A stretch of DNA of 64,000 bases, taken from contig NC_017542.1 of NCBI RefSeq assembly GCF_000237325.1, positions 4,250,501 through 4,314,500 on the forward strand. Direction: 5' to 3'. This document shows, in pieces, positions 52,801 to 60,665 of the stretch. The notes below the pieces were generated by a model, which did no database searches, was not told the origin of the DNA, and saw only the letters and a program-made list of their open reading frames with translations. The position numbers and the translations under genes were made by a program. The stretch is from Paenibacillus polymyxa M1 (GTDB lineage: Bacteria > Bacillota > Bacilli > Paenibacillales > Paenibacillaceae). The stretch's first letter is position 1; each line of letters opens with the position of its first letter.

Positions 52801-55800
52801 ACAAATGGGACGGGCCGATGCTGCCTTCCGCAAGATTCGTCCCTTGTACCGAGCGCGCTGCCAGCTTTTCCGAGGTGACGCTTTCCGCCTGTAGTGCACG
52901 ACCGGATACACTATCTGGCGCCAGATGACTCGTAAGCACTGAGGAAGTCTGCAAATGGCGAGAGGTAACGGATTCGGAAGCCAGATGGCTTGACTGGATG
53001 GCTTCTGCTGCCAAATGATTTCCTTGCACTGCTTCGTCTGTAATGTGCCACGGCTGTACCGAGTTGACCGACAGCTTGGCGGCAGTCACACCCTCATCCA
53101 CCAATTTATCGGAGGTAACAGACGCATCCTGCAAAGCATCGGTCGATATGGCCTGGGATGCGATATGCTCGCTCTGAATGCTTCCTGTGTGCAGGTGATG
53201 CGGCTGGATTGACCCCGCGGTAATGTGTACCGACTTCACTGCTCCCTTTGCCAGCGTTGTATCCTGTACTGCGCCAGTTGCCAAATGTCGGGTGTGTACC
53301 GACTGTGCAGACAAATGTGACGGGCCGACGCTGTCTTCCGCAAGATTCGTTCCTTGCACCGAGTGGGCTGCCAACTTTTCCGAGGTGACGCTTTCCGCTT
53401 GTAGTGCACGGCCGGACACACTATCCGGGGCCAGATGGCTCGTGAGCACTGACGAAGACTGCAAGTGGGCTGAAGTGACACTTTCCGGTGACAGATGGTT
53501 CGACTGGATGGATTCTGCTGCCAAATGATTTCCTTGCACTGCTTCGTCTGTAATGTGCCACGACTGTACGGAGTGGGCCGACAGCTTGGCGGCAGTCACG
53601 CCCTCATCTGCCAGTTTGTCAGATGTCACAGACTCATCTTGTAAAGCATCGGTCGAAATGGCCTGGGATGCAATATGCTCGCCCTGAATGATTTCAGTAT
53701 GCAGATGGTGTGGTTGGATCGATTCCGGGGCAATGTGCACGGACTTCACCGCTCCCTCTGCCAGCACTCTATCCTGTACCGCTCCAGCTGCCAAATGCCG
53801 CGTGTGTACGGACTGCACAGATAGATGTGAAGGGCCGATACTGCCTTCTGCAAGGTTCATTCCTTGTACCGAGCGGGCTGCCAGCTTTTCCGAGGTTACA
53901 CTTTCCGCTTGAAGTGCACGACCGGACACACTATCCGGAGCCAAATGTCTCGTTAGCACCGAGGAGGCCTGTAGGTGCACCGAGGTGACCGCTCCAGATG
54001 CCAGATGTGTTGAGTCCACAACCGCCACGGCCAAGTGGTTGCTTTGTACAGCTTCGTCCATAATATGTCCGGACTGCACTGCATGGGCTGACAGCTTGGT
54101 GGAAGTCACACCCTCATCCGCTAATTTATCGGACGTAACAGACGCATCCTGCAAAGCATCAGTCGATATGGCCTGCAGTGCAATATGCTCTTCCCGAATG
54201 ATCTCGCTTTGCAAATGCTCTGATTGGATGGATTCTGCTGCAAGATGCTCAGACTTCACAGCATTATGGGCTAATATCGTTTCCTCTACTACTCCTGCTG
54301 CCAAATGTTTAGTTTGTACAGACTGTGCAGCCAAATGCCTAGGGCCCACGCTGTTTTCCGCCAGGTTGGAAGCCTGCACAGCCCGAGCCGCTAACTTCTC
54401 GGAAGTGACGCTTTCCGACTGAAGTGCATGGCCGGACACACTATCTGGGGCGAGATGTTTGGTTTGGACCGAAGCAGACTGCAAATGGTTGGAGGTGACG
54501 GATTCCGGCGCGAGATGATTCGCCTCCACTGCTTCAACAGCCAGATGGTTGCTCAGTACTGCTTTATCCGTAATATGCCATGGCTGCACCGAACGAGCAG
54601 ACAGCTTGGAGGAAGTGACACTGCCCTCAGCTAGCTTAGGCGCAGTAATCGCCAAATCATTAATTTTATCCGTAGCCACACTTTCTGGCGATAGTTTCAA
54701 CGAAGTAACGGCATGATCCTGTAAATGGTGGGAGTATACCGCACCACTGGCCAAATGCGCGGTATGAACAGCGCCTTCGCCTAGTATGTCTGCGGTAACG
54801 GACTGTTCTTGCAACGCCGCGGTTCCGACACTGTCTTCCCCAAGATGCTTGCTCTGTACAGAGCTCTGGGCCAAATGGGCTGAATCCACCGATTGAGCCT
54901 GCAACGCCTTTCCGCCCACACTGTTGTCGGCAAGGTGGTTTTCACGGATTACTCCCGTTGCAATGTGTACGTGGGTAATGGCTTGAGACGCAACTTTATT
55001 TCCGGTTACCGCCCCTGTGCCAATTTTAGTTTCTATAACCGCCTCGTCAGCGATTTTGTCAGACTTAATAGCGCTCGAAGCGATGTGATTTTCCTTGATA
55101 GCCTGATTCGCCACATGGTGATCCAGAACTGCACCCTTCCCTATTTTCTCGCTTGTCACAGCCCCGGAATGCAAATGTTGCTCCGTAACCGCCTCTGGTG
55201 CAATATGATCTTTCCGAATAATTTCGGATTGAAGATGCACGGAAGAAACTGCCTCTGGAGAAATCTGGGGTCCTTGTATGGCTGCTGTTGCAATATGTCT
55301 GGTAAGTACTGCCTCATCGGCAATTTTGTGTGGGAGAATGCTCTGATCCGATATTTTGGATGAAGTGACGGATTGATCAACAATCTGCAATGAGCCTACA
55401 GACTGATCTGCCAGTTTATTGGATTGAATACTCCGATCCGCGATATGCCGGGCTGTTACTTGGCCCGTTCCAAGCTGCTCTTCCCCGATGGAGCCAGGAC
55501 TGAGATGCTTTCTTTCAATCGCTCCTGCCTGAATGTGCGTACTGGTGACTGCCTCAGACTCCAGATGACGCCCGCTGACAACACCTTCCTCCAATTGTTC
55601 CCTGCCCACTAGTCCGTCGGATAGCTGCTTGCGATTAATCGAACCCGGAGCTAGGTGCCGGGCATGAACGGCATGCTCAGTCAGGTGTGCGCTCTCAATG
55701 CTGCCTGCCTGGATTTTAGTTCCATCCACAGCCCCATCCCGCAGTTTGGAGGTGGTCACAGACTGATCGCCCAGCTTGGAGCTATCAACAGCTTCATTCG

Positions 55801-56647
55801 CCAAATTGTTCGATTGAATCGTACCGCTGCGAATTTTATCGGAGGTGACCGACTGATCTTGAAGCATATCTGAAGACACGATCCATTGCTTGAAATGACG
55901 GCTTTCAATCGAGCCATTGGCAATATGATCGCCGCTGATAATTTTATCCGCCAGCTTTTCTGGAGTGATGCTGCCATCACGAAGTTTTTCACCACTAATA
56001 GAGCGATCCTGCAATTTACTGCCTGCCACGGATGCGTCCGACAGATGCTCAACCGTAATGGAGTCGGGAGCAATCTTCGAAGCAGTCACAGCACCGTCAG
56101 CTATTTTAATTGTATGAACAGCATAATCTGCTAGAAATTCCGTTTGGATACTCTCTTGTTTCAGCTTGCTGGAATCTATGGAAGCGGGAGCGATCTTTTC
56201 ACCTGTCACAGCGAAATCACTCAAATCGTCTGTATAGATGAAAGCATTGTTTACATGCGGAGCCTTCTTATTGTTCAAAATTTCTTCCACATCAATTGGA
56301 TCAGGTTCTGGTTCTGGTTCCGGCTCCGGTTCTGGATCTAGTTCTTGCTCTGGTTCTAGCTCTGGCAGTGGGGGTTCTTCCATAAAAGCTGGAGTCTCCT
56401 CTACATCTGCAACCTCAATCTCTTTCTCGTGCAGAGCCTCGACTTCAGGCTCGATAACTGTCTGTAGCTCCGACTCCTCTGTAGTTGGGGGAGGCGGAGA
56501 AGCAACTTGATGAAGTCTTGCTTCTGTCTCCCTCTCCGCAGGCAGTGGTTTTGAGCGTTGTATCATACTTAACTCATTCATATCCGGGTCAATTACACGA
56601 TAGAGCGGCTTTTTGTTTCTGTTGGTTTTGCGGCTCTTGTTCTTCAA
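49883..56647 (-). CDS. Giant decapeptide-repeat solenoid protein (2254 residues)
   Basis: The gene starts at TTG behind AGGGAGAGAG. Residues 1-145 are basic then Glu/Pro-rich, with a (PE)n spacer near 104-116. Residues about 145-2162 are some 200 decapeptides of pattern [SA]-[VI]-x-x-x-x-[LI]-x-x-x, for example ESVTSDKLAD, HSVQPWHITD and APESVTSAHL, with many His. The last ~92 residues form a distinct domain with a single Cys (TPVRTCANQ) and the end GIVSWIAIG. No signal peptide, membrane segment or sortase motif is present. Such repeats probably form a long beta-solenoid fibre; the C-terminal domain resembles caps on fibre or spore-surface proteins. Function unknown; a spore-surface filament is one inference, a phage-tail-fibre-like origin another. 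Confidence 0.8.
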   Translation of the reverse strand: MKNKSRKTNRNKKPLYRVIDPDMNELSMIQRSKPLPAERETEARLHQVASPPPPTTEESELQTVIEPEVEALHEKEIEVADVEETPAFMEEPPLPELEPEQELDPEPEPEPEPEPDPIDVEEILNNKKAPHVNNAFIYTDDLSDFAVTGEKIAPASIDSSKLKQESIQTEFLADYAVHTIKIADGAVTASKIAPDSITVEHLSDASVAGSKLQDRSISGEKLRDGSITPEKLADKIISGDHIANGSIESRHFKQWIVSSDMLQDQSVTSDKIRSGTIQSNNLANEAVDSSKLGDQSVTTSKLRDGAVDGTKIQAGSIESAHLTEHAVHARHLAPGSINRKQLSDGLVGREQLEEGVVSGRHLESEAVTSTHIQAGAIERKHLSPGSIGEEQLGTGQVTARHIADRSIQSNKLADQSVGSLQIVDQSVTSSKISDQSILPHKIADEAVLTRHIATAAIQGPQISPEAVSSVHLQSEIIRKDHIAPEAVTEQHLHSGAVTSEKIGKGAVLDHHVANQAIKENHIASSAIKSDKIADEAVIETKIGTGAVTGNKVASQAITHVHIATGVIRENHLADNSVGGKALQAQSVDSAHLAQSSVQSKHLGEDSVGTAALQEQSVTADILGEGAVHTAHLASGAVYSHHLQDHAVTSLKLSPESVATDKINDLAITAPKLAEGSVTSSKLSARSVQPWHITDKAVLSNHLAVEAVEANHLAPESVTSNHLQSASVQTKHLAPDSVSGHALQSESVTSEKLAARAVQASNLAENSVGPRHLAAQSVQTKHLAAGVVEETILAHNAVKSEHLAAESIQSEHLQSEIIREEHIALQAISTDALQDASVTSDKLADEGVTSTKLSAHAVQSGHIMDEAVQSNHLAVAVVDSTHLASGAVTSVHLQASSVLTRHLAPDSVSGRALQAESVTSEKLAARSVQGMNLAEGSIGPSHLSVQSVHTRHLAAGAVQDRVLAEGAVKSVHIAPESIQPHHLHTEIIQGEHIASQAISTDALQDESVTSDKLADEGVTAAKLSAHSVQSWHITDEAVQGNHLAAESIQSNHLSPESVTSAHLQSSSVLTSHLAPDSVSGRALQAESVTSEKLAAHSVQGTNLAEDSVGPSHLSAQSVHTRHLATGAVQDTTLAKGAVKSVHITAGSIQPHHLHTGSIQSEHIASQAISTDALQDASVTSDKLVDEGVTAAKLSVNSVQPWHITDEAVQGNHLAAEAIQSSHLASESVTSRHLQTSSVLTSHLAPDSVSGRALQAESVTSEKLAARSVQGTNLAEGSIGPSHLSAQSVHSRHLVAGAVQDRALAEGAVKSVHIAPESIQSHHLHPGTIQGEHLASQSISTDVLQDESVTSDKLADEGVTAAKLSAHSVQPWHITDEAVQANHLAEEAVQSSHLAPESVTSAHLQSSVILASHLAPDSVSGLALQAESVTSEKLAARSVQGKNLAEDSVGPSHLSAQSVHTQHLAVGAVQDTALAEGAVKSVHIAPESIQSHHLHPGTIQSKHLASLSISTDALQDESVTSDKLANEGVTAAKLSAHSVQPWHIADEAVQANHLAEETIQSSHLSPESVTSVHLHSSAVLASHLAPDSVSSRALQAESVTSEKLAAHSVQGTNLAEDSVGPSHLSAQSVHTQHLAIGAVQDTALAEGAVKSVHIAPESIQSHHLHPGTIREEHITYRSISTDALQEESVTSDKLADEVVTAAKISPHSVQPWHITDEAVQANHLAEEVVQSSHLSPESVTSAHLQSSAVLASHLAPDSVSGRALQAESVTSEKLAAHSVQGANLAEGSVGPAHLSAHSVHTQHLAIGAVQDTALAEGAVKSVHIAPESIQPHHLHPGTIQGEHLAYQSISTNALQDESVTSDKLADEVVTAAKISPHSVQPWHITDEAVQAHHLAEETIQSSHLAPESVTSAHLQPSAVTIQHIAPGSVSVHALQAGSVNAEKLALRAVRASNLAEASVSSVHLTEHAVQAQHLSDGAIQESALAEGAVQSRHISPDSVQSEHLQAGAIQSQHIGWQAVSEEAIRDGAVTSGKLADGTVESRHVAEEAIEGHHIAEEVIDSHHLKPGSVTLNQLSTDIHLSGLLPEEGISGDKLQANSISRSHLQNQVVDSEVLSPEAVGPEHLQAAAVQSHHVAEQSIGGHHLVEGSVGSRELELNAVTPEHLSITPVRTCANQPALQQFGRAPFLLKGSEGETEVTIVFGEPFVNPDYTLVAMTNHPLFHATLKSQTTHGAVIVVTKWSETAHNYGIVSWIAIG
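50900..54640 (-). repeat. 510-bp tandem super-repeats inside the giant gene
   Basis: Landmark sequence (C)CARTTTATCGGACGTAACAG recurs at 51061, 51571, 52081, 52591, 53101, 53611 and 54121, exactly 510 bases apart. Each unit holds 17 decapeptide codon blocks (17 x 30 bases) and starts, in protein order, with ESVTSDKLAD. Identity between units is high at the DNA level, so they arose by recent unequal exchange. The 30-base grid is never broken. Boundaries are approximate. Confidence 0.85.
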
Positions 56648-56836
56648 GCAGCTCTCTCCCTTCTCATGTTTATCGTTACAGCATCATATGCAGACCCTTA
56701 GGCACTTGCCACCCTGTACAGAGATTCACTTTTGGGTAAAAAGGATACTTACTGAAATCCACGTTTGAAAAAAAATTGTTAAAAGTTAAAATAGTAAGGG
56801 TGAAGATTGCTACAAGAAGAGAGGAACTACAATAAC

Positions 56837-58024
56837 ATGATTATCAAACCAAGAACACGTGGCTTTATCTGCACCACTGCTCATCCGGTGGGCTGTGCCC
56901 AACATGTTCAGGAGCAAATTGACTATGTACAAGCCCGTCCTGCTATCCAGGGACCTCGTAATGTGCTTGTGATCGGGGCATCGGCCGGATATGGGTTGGC
57001 TTCTCGAATTACGGCCGCTTTCGGTGCGCGTGCCAATACAATTGGCGTGTATCGTCCTAGCAATGCTACGGCTACACGCACAGCATCAGCAGGCTGGTAT
57101 AATTCTGCTGCATTTGAAAAAGCAGCTCAGGATGCTGGGCTTAAATCTTTAAGCGTGACAGGAGATGCCTTCTCGGATGAGGTCAAAGCCAAAACGGTGG
57201 AAGCCATTCGCGAAGAACTGGGACAAGTCGATCTGGTGGTTTACAGTGTGGCTTCAGGTCGCCGTACTAATCCCCGCACAGGCGAAACGTCTAATTCCGT
57301 GCTCAAACCTATTGGTGAGCCTTACACGAATAAGACCGTTAACTTTCACACCGGTGAAGTCAGCAGCGTGACGCTCGAACCGGCAACAGAAGAAGAAGTA
57401 CAGGGGACTGTAGAGGTTATGGGCGGTGAGGATTGGAAATTGTGGATTGACACCTTGCGTGCAGGCGGCGTGCTCGCTGATAACGCCACTACCTTCTCTT
57501 TTTCGTATATCGGTTCAGATATTACCCAAGCCATCTACAGAGAAGGCAGTATCGGAAGTGCAAAAGATCATCTGGAGGCGACAGCTCGTCAGCTGAACGA
57601 CCAGATGAAAACCACGGGTGGACGCGCCTTCGTCGCAGTCACCAAAGGACTCGTTACCCAATCCAGTTCGGCCATCCCTGTCGTTCCTCTGTATATTTCC
57701 GCTTTATATAAGGTGATGAAGGAGAAAGGGCTGCACGAAGGGTGCATAGAACAGAGCTACCGCCTGTTTGCCGAGCGTTTGTACGCACCAGAAACTGCTG
57801 TAGATGAAGAAGGTCGTATTCGCATTGATGATTGGGAACTGCGCGAGGATGTGCAGGCAGAAGTCGCGAAAATATGGGAGGCACTGACAACCCATAATAT
57901 CTATGAATTGTCCGATCTTGAAGGATATCGTCGCGAATTTTTCCAGCTGTTCGGCTTTGAGTTCGAGGGTGTGAACTATGATGCTGATATTGATCCGATC
58001 GTAAATATTCCTAACGCACGCTAA
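56837..58024 (+). CDS. fabV: FabV-type trans-2-enoyl-ACP/CoA reductase (NADH)
   Basis: From ATG 56837 the protein has 395 residues, the FabV length. Signs are MIIKPRTRGFICTTAHPVGC, the cofactor loop VLVIGASAGYGLASR, and the active-site Y-x8-K in IYREGSIGSAK (preceded by FSYIGSDITQA). It reduces the enoyl double bond in the last step of fatty-acid elongation and is insensitive to triclosan in known cases. It stands alone with a terminator behind it. The upstream in-frame ATG at 56807 lacks a ribosome site. Confidence 0.93.
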   Translation: MIIKPRTRGFICTTAHPVGCAQHVQEQIDYVQARPAIQGPRNVLVIGASAGYGLASRITAAFGARANTIGVYRPSNATATRTASAGWYNSAAFEKAAQDAGLKSLSVTGDAFSDEVKAKTVEAIREELGQVDLVVYSVASGRRTNPRTGETSNSVLKPIGEPYTNKTVNFHTGEVSSVTLEPATEEEVQGTVEVMGGEDWKLWIDTLRAGGVLADNATTFSFSYIGSDITQAIYREGSIGSAKDHLEATARQLNDQMKTTGGRAFVAVTKGLVTQSSSAIPVVPLYISALYKVMKEKGLHEGCIEQSYRLFAERLYAPETAVDEEGRIRIDDWELREDVQAEVAKIWEALTTHNIYELSDLEGYRREFFQLFGFEFEGVNYDADIDPIVNIPNAR

Positions 58025-58060
58025 GTCTTTTAGTGCTGCCATTCTGTTAGAAAAATATAA

Positions 58061-58114
58061 AAAAGCTGTCTCTGGCAGAAGAACATTCTCTTCTGCACAA
58101 GGACAGCTTTTTGT
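58061..58114 (+). terminator. Terminator of fabV
   Basis: AAAAGCTGTC at 58061-58070 pairs with GGACAGCTTTT at 58101-58111; an inner GCAGAAG/CTTCTGC extends the hairpin. T-run follows. Confidence 0.9.
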
Positions 58115-58322
58115 TTTCTAACTAAAAAGGAACACTTGTGTCTATTTTGAACAGCAAAATGTGTAAACATTGCAATTTTAAAATTCATTTGATATTGTAC
58201 AAGTAGGCATAGCAAAATCCCTCTTCTTACCAAGAGGGTAAGCACAGTTGGACAAGTCCTACCTTGACTGACCGTGATTATTTTTGCTCAGCCCATCACA
58301 TCCCTGTAAGGAGGTGAACAAT

Positions 58323-58475
58323 ATGGCAAAAGACGTTCTGTGCGAAGTCAACTCATGCACGTACTGGGCTCAGGATAATAAATGCAGCGCAAGCTCTATT
58401 TATATCGTAAGCAACAAGCCTGCAAACACTCACACGTCCGAAGAAACAGACTGCAAAACCTTTGAAGCAAAATAG
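58323..58475 (+). CDS. DUF1540 small Cys-rich protein
   Basis: The 50-residue protein MAKDVLCEVNSCTYWAQDNK... has four cysteines in the DUF1540 spacing (C-x4-C ... C ... C near the end, DCKTF). These cysteines probably bind a metal ion. DUF1540 proteins are common in spore formers, and some are sporulation-expressed. It starts behind AAGGAGGTGAACA. A terminator follows at 58511. Confidence 0.85.
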   Translation: MAKDVLCEVNSCTYWAQDNKCSASSIYIVSNKPANTHTSEETDCKTFEAK

Positions 58476-58510
58476 ACCTTAGTTTTCAAGCCAAACCATA
58501 GCTTTATCAT

Positions 58511-58542
58511 GAAGGAGCCCCTGCCAGGGTTCCTTCTTTCTT
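58511..58542 (+). terminator. Terminator after the DUF1540 gene
   Basis: AAGGAGCCCCT and AGGGTTCCTT form a short imperfect stem with two-base loop, followed by a pyrimidine-rich tail. Confidence 0.6.
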
Positions 58543-58548
58543 ATGATT

Positions 58549-58851
58549 CTAACAAGAATGATAATTATTATCAAGTTCTTTTTGGCCTATGTTATAGAAA
58601 ATGCTATCCGCTCCTATACATTCACTTCCTCGAAGTTTTTCGACTTCGCTTAAGACAAAAAAAGAAGCGTCACCCTGAACGAGTCGCTTCTTGTGCTTGA
58701 CCTTTTGTAATTGTTCCTGCTTGGTTGGCTTCAGTCGCGTGTGCTGTGAAATCTCGCCATAATGATCATTCGTTTTACGACTCTGTGCCGCGCAATAGAT
58801 CCCGGCGCGTTTCGCCTTGCTTAACGCCTTTTGTGTTTGAGTACGTGCCAT
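58549..58851 (-). CDS. Small basic protein of unknown function
   Basis: The 100-residue protein starts MARTQTQKALSKAKRAGIYC behind AAGGAGAG. The first ~55 residues are basic and resemble short conserved proteins of Paenibacillus; the remaining part (SEVEKLRGSECIGADSIFYN) looks like a read-on extension, and the gene may have lost its original stop. No domain is recognised. It converges with the DUF1540 gene. Confidence 0.5.
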   Translation of the reverse strand: MARTQTQKALSKAKRAGIYCAAQSRKTNDHYGEISQHTRLKPTKQEQLQKVKHKKRLVQGDASFFVLSEVEKLRGSECIGADSIFYNIGQKELDNNYHSC

Positions 58852-58944
58852 ACTGCTTCACTCTCCTTGATTGGACTCCCTGTATCATAGCATCCAATAG
58901 GCAAATCGTGAATGGTTTGTCTGACTCAAACATTCTTTAATTCA

Positions 58945-59316
58945 TTAAATGTCTGAAAAAATATCTGGATCGCCACTGGAGGCCGCCACAACAAAAACAA
59001 TAACCAAGAAAATAATAATCAGTGCATAAATCAGTGTGCCGATAATACTACATACCAGTCCAGCAATGGCCATACCTCTGCCTTGCTCGCCATGACGGTT
59101 AATTTCCTTCAGGGAAAGACTGGACAAAATAATACCCACAATTCCGATAATCAACCCAAGATAGGGAATGACAACAGATAAAATCCCGAGCACCATCGAG
59201 GCAACAGCTTTACTGTTTGTAGGTGGAACTACTGGGGGCTGGTTAAATGGAGCGTTATAATCGTTCGGCTCCTGAAAAGGATCGGAAGATCGAGGCTCCT
59301 TGTACAAGTCACTCAT
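58945..59316 (-). CDS. DUF4190-type small membrane protein
   Basis: The 123-residue protein has a Pro/Asn-rich cytoplasmic N-terminus (EPNDYNAPFNQPPVVPPTNS) and two hydrophobic hairpins (ASMVLGILSVVIPYLGLIIG and GMAIAGLVCSIIGTLIYALI). A conserved loop LSLKEINRHGEQGRG lies between them. This is the DUF4190 layout. The function is unknown; many members sit near stress or secretion genes. Single gene. Confidence 0.85.
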   Translation of the reverse strand: MSDLYKEPRSSDPFQEPNDYNAPFNQPPVVPPTNSKAVASMVLGILSVVIPYLGLIIGIVGIILSSLSLKEINRHGEQGRGMAIAGLVCSIIGTLIYALIIIFLVIVFVVAASSGDPDIFSDI

Positions 59317-59537
59317 CTGTTTAATTCAACTCCAATAATTATAATAGCAATATATAAGTTCTAGGGTACCACAATCTTACAAATCAGGACAGTACTTATT
59401 TCAATTTTTTAAATTAGAACGTTGAAAAGAAGAAGCGTAGCATCTTAGCACTTTTTGAGATAACCGGGCATACAGTACTGTACCTATTACAGATAAATTA
59501 CGCTCCAAGAGAGCATCCTGCCAAGGAGGACGGAGCT

Positions 59538-60125
59538 ATGTTATATCGTGGAACAGCCCGCAGAAAGGGCTCGTCTCACCAACGTTTACATGCAGAGACA
59601 CTTCGGAAAATATCCGCCGTCATGCTGCCATTTTACAAAGCTATTGCAACCCAACGTGCTTTTGCCGTCCAATGGTCACGAGCTGTCGTTCAGGGTAATT
59701 TGGATCGGATGAAATCCCTTCTCTGCTCGGTAGCGCCATTTGCCGCCAAACAAGGCTTAGGTACGAATGGGATCGGCTACTTTGTTTCCTTTTTAGCTCA
59801 GCCACCGATGCTCTATTACACGAACGGTACGACGATTCCACCCGGGACGGTGCAGTTCACATTTGAGCCAAAGGTTCATCGCGCCCTTGCCAAAACCGTT
59901 TTTCCGCTGTATCGCGAATTGGCACGCAATGAATGCTTTGCTTCTGCCCTAGCCAAAGCGATCAACAGGCAAGACCAGCGTGCAGTTCATGTAATGATCC
60001 GTAGTTTAATTCCATCCTCGGCGCTAAAATCTGTAGACATTGAGGATGGTGGATTTGCACTGCTTTTTAAGTATCCCTTTAGTAAATATCCCTATCGCAA
60101 TCTACTCTTTCGGGAGTTCACTTAA
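59538..60125 (+). CDS. Unknown basic protein
   Basis: The 195-residue protein starts behind CAAGGAGGAC. It is basic and largely helical (MLPFYKAIATQRAFAVQWSR, FPLYRELARNECFASALAKA). A central part with hydrophobic and glycine residues (GLGTNGIGYFVSFLAQPPML) and an aromatic C-terminus follow. No signal peptide or metal motif is seen. I do not recognise a family. It is flanked by unrelated single genes. Confidence 0.6.
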   Translation: MLYRGTARRKGSSHQRLHAETLRKISAVMLPFYKAIATQRAFAVQWSRAVVQGNLDRMKSLLCSVAPFAAKQGLGTNGIGYFVSFLAQPPMLYYTNGTTIPPGTVQFTFEPKVHRALAKTVFPLYRELARNECFASALAKAINRQDQRAVHVMIRSLIPSSALKSVDIEDGGFALLFKYPFSKYPYRNLLFREFT

Positions 60126-60133
60126 AAAGGTCG

Positions 60134-60484
60134 CTACAAGCGCACTTGCTTAAGTTCTTCAATGAGCTCTTTTCCCATTTGTATAGCCATGTCTGTCAGC
60201 ACTCGGATTTCGTCCTTGGTTGCATGATCCAAATGCGTCCCGCAGCAAATGGCGAAGTTACCCGCAAACTCTTTACGCAAGCGAACTGCAATTTCTTCAG
60301 TAATATAAAATTCCTTGTGGTTTTGCAATTGCACGGTTTGAATCGGCTCAAGCCTAGCCCCCGCAGTAATCGTCCCCAAGTGAGGCTGATCACCGCCTGA
60401 TATGAGCAAAACGATATCTTCCCCCATAAAATAGGCATCCAGCACAAGACGGATACGTCCGCTTTCTTTTTCCAAATGAATCAT
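60134..60484 (-). CDS. Small protein of the prenylated-flavin chaperone LpdD-like type
   Basis: From ATG 60484 (behind AGGAGAGG) the protein has 116 residues. MGEDIVLLISGGDQPHLGTI, FYITEEIAVRLRKEFAGNFA and CCGTHLDHATKDEI resemble LpdD, the small partner of UbiD-type gallate decarboxylases. In that family it is thought to assist cofactor handling. No UbiD- or UbiX-type gene lies nearby, so this would be an orphan. The call rests on motif recall and is moderate. Confidence 0.5.
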   Translation of the reverse strand: MIHLEKESGRIRLVLDAYFMGEDIVLLISGGDQPHLGTITAGARLEPIQTVQLQNHKEFYITEEIAVRLRKEFAGNFAICCGTHLDHATKDEIRVLTDMAIQMGKELIEELKQVRL

Positions 60485-60579
60485 ATGATCCTCTCCTGCT
60501 AAAAAAATATTATTGTGAAACAATTCACTTCATAGAGTACCATTCATTGTATCGCTTCCTGAACTGTTGGACAAATTTA

Positions 60580-60627
60580 AAAAGGCCCACAGCAGCCTCT
60601 ATTAACAGTGGCTTGCTGTAGACCTTT
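60580..60627 (-). terminator. Terminator of the large secreted protein gene
   Basis: AAAGGCCCACAGCA and TGCTGTAGACCTTT pair imperfectly (near 60580 and 60615). A T-run lies on the minus strand. It is 40 bases after the stop codon of the large gene. Confidence 0.7.
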
Positions 60628-60665
60628 ATTGTATTTTAAAAAAACTCCCATCCTCTTACTTGCTG

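Noticed and set aside
50551..54650. Regularly spaced DNA repeats as a possible CRISPR array
   Set aside because: Repeats follow a 30-base codon grid inside one long reading frame, without unique spacers or cas genes.
50173..56134. Many plus-strand reading frames of 60-170 codons across the giant gene
   Set aside because: They mirror the periodic codons of the minus-strand gene, lack ribosome sites and repeat with the same period.
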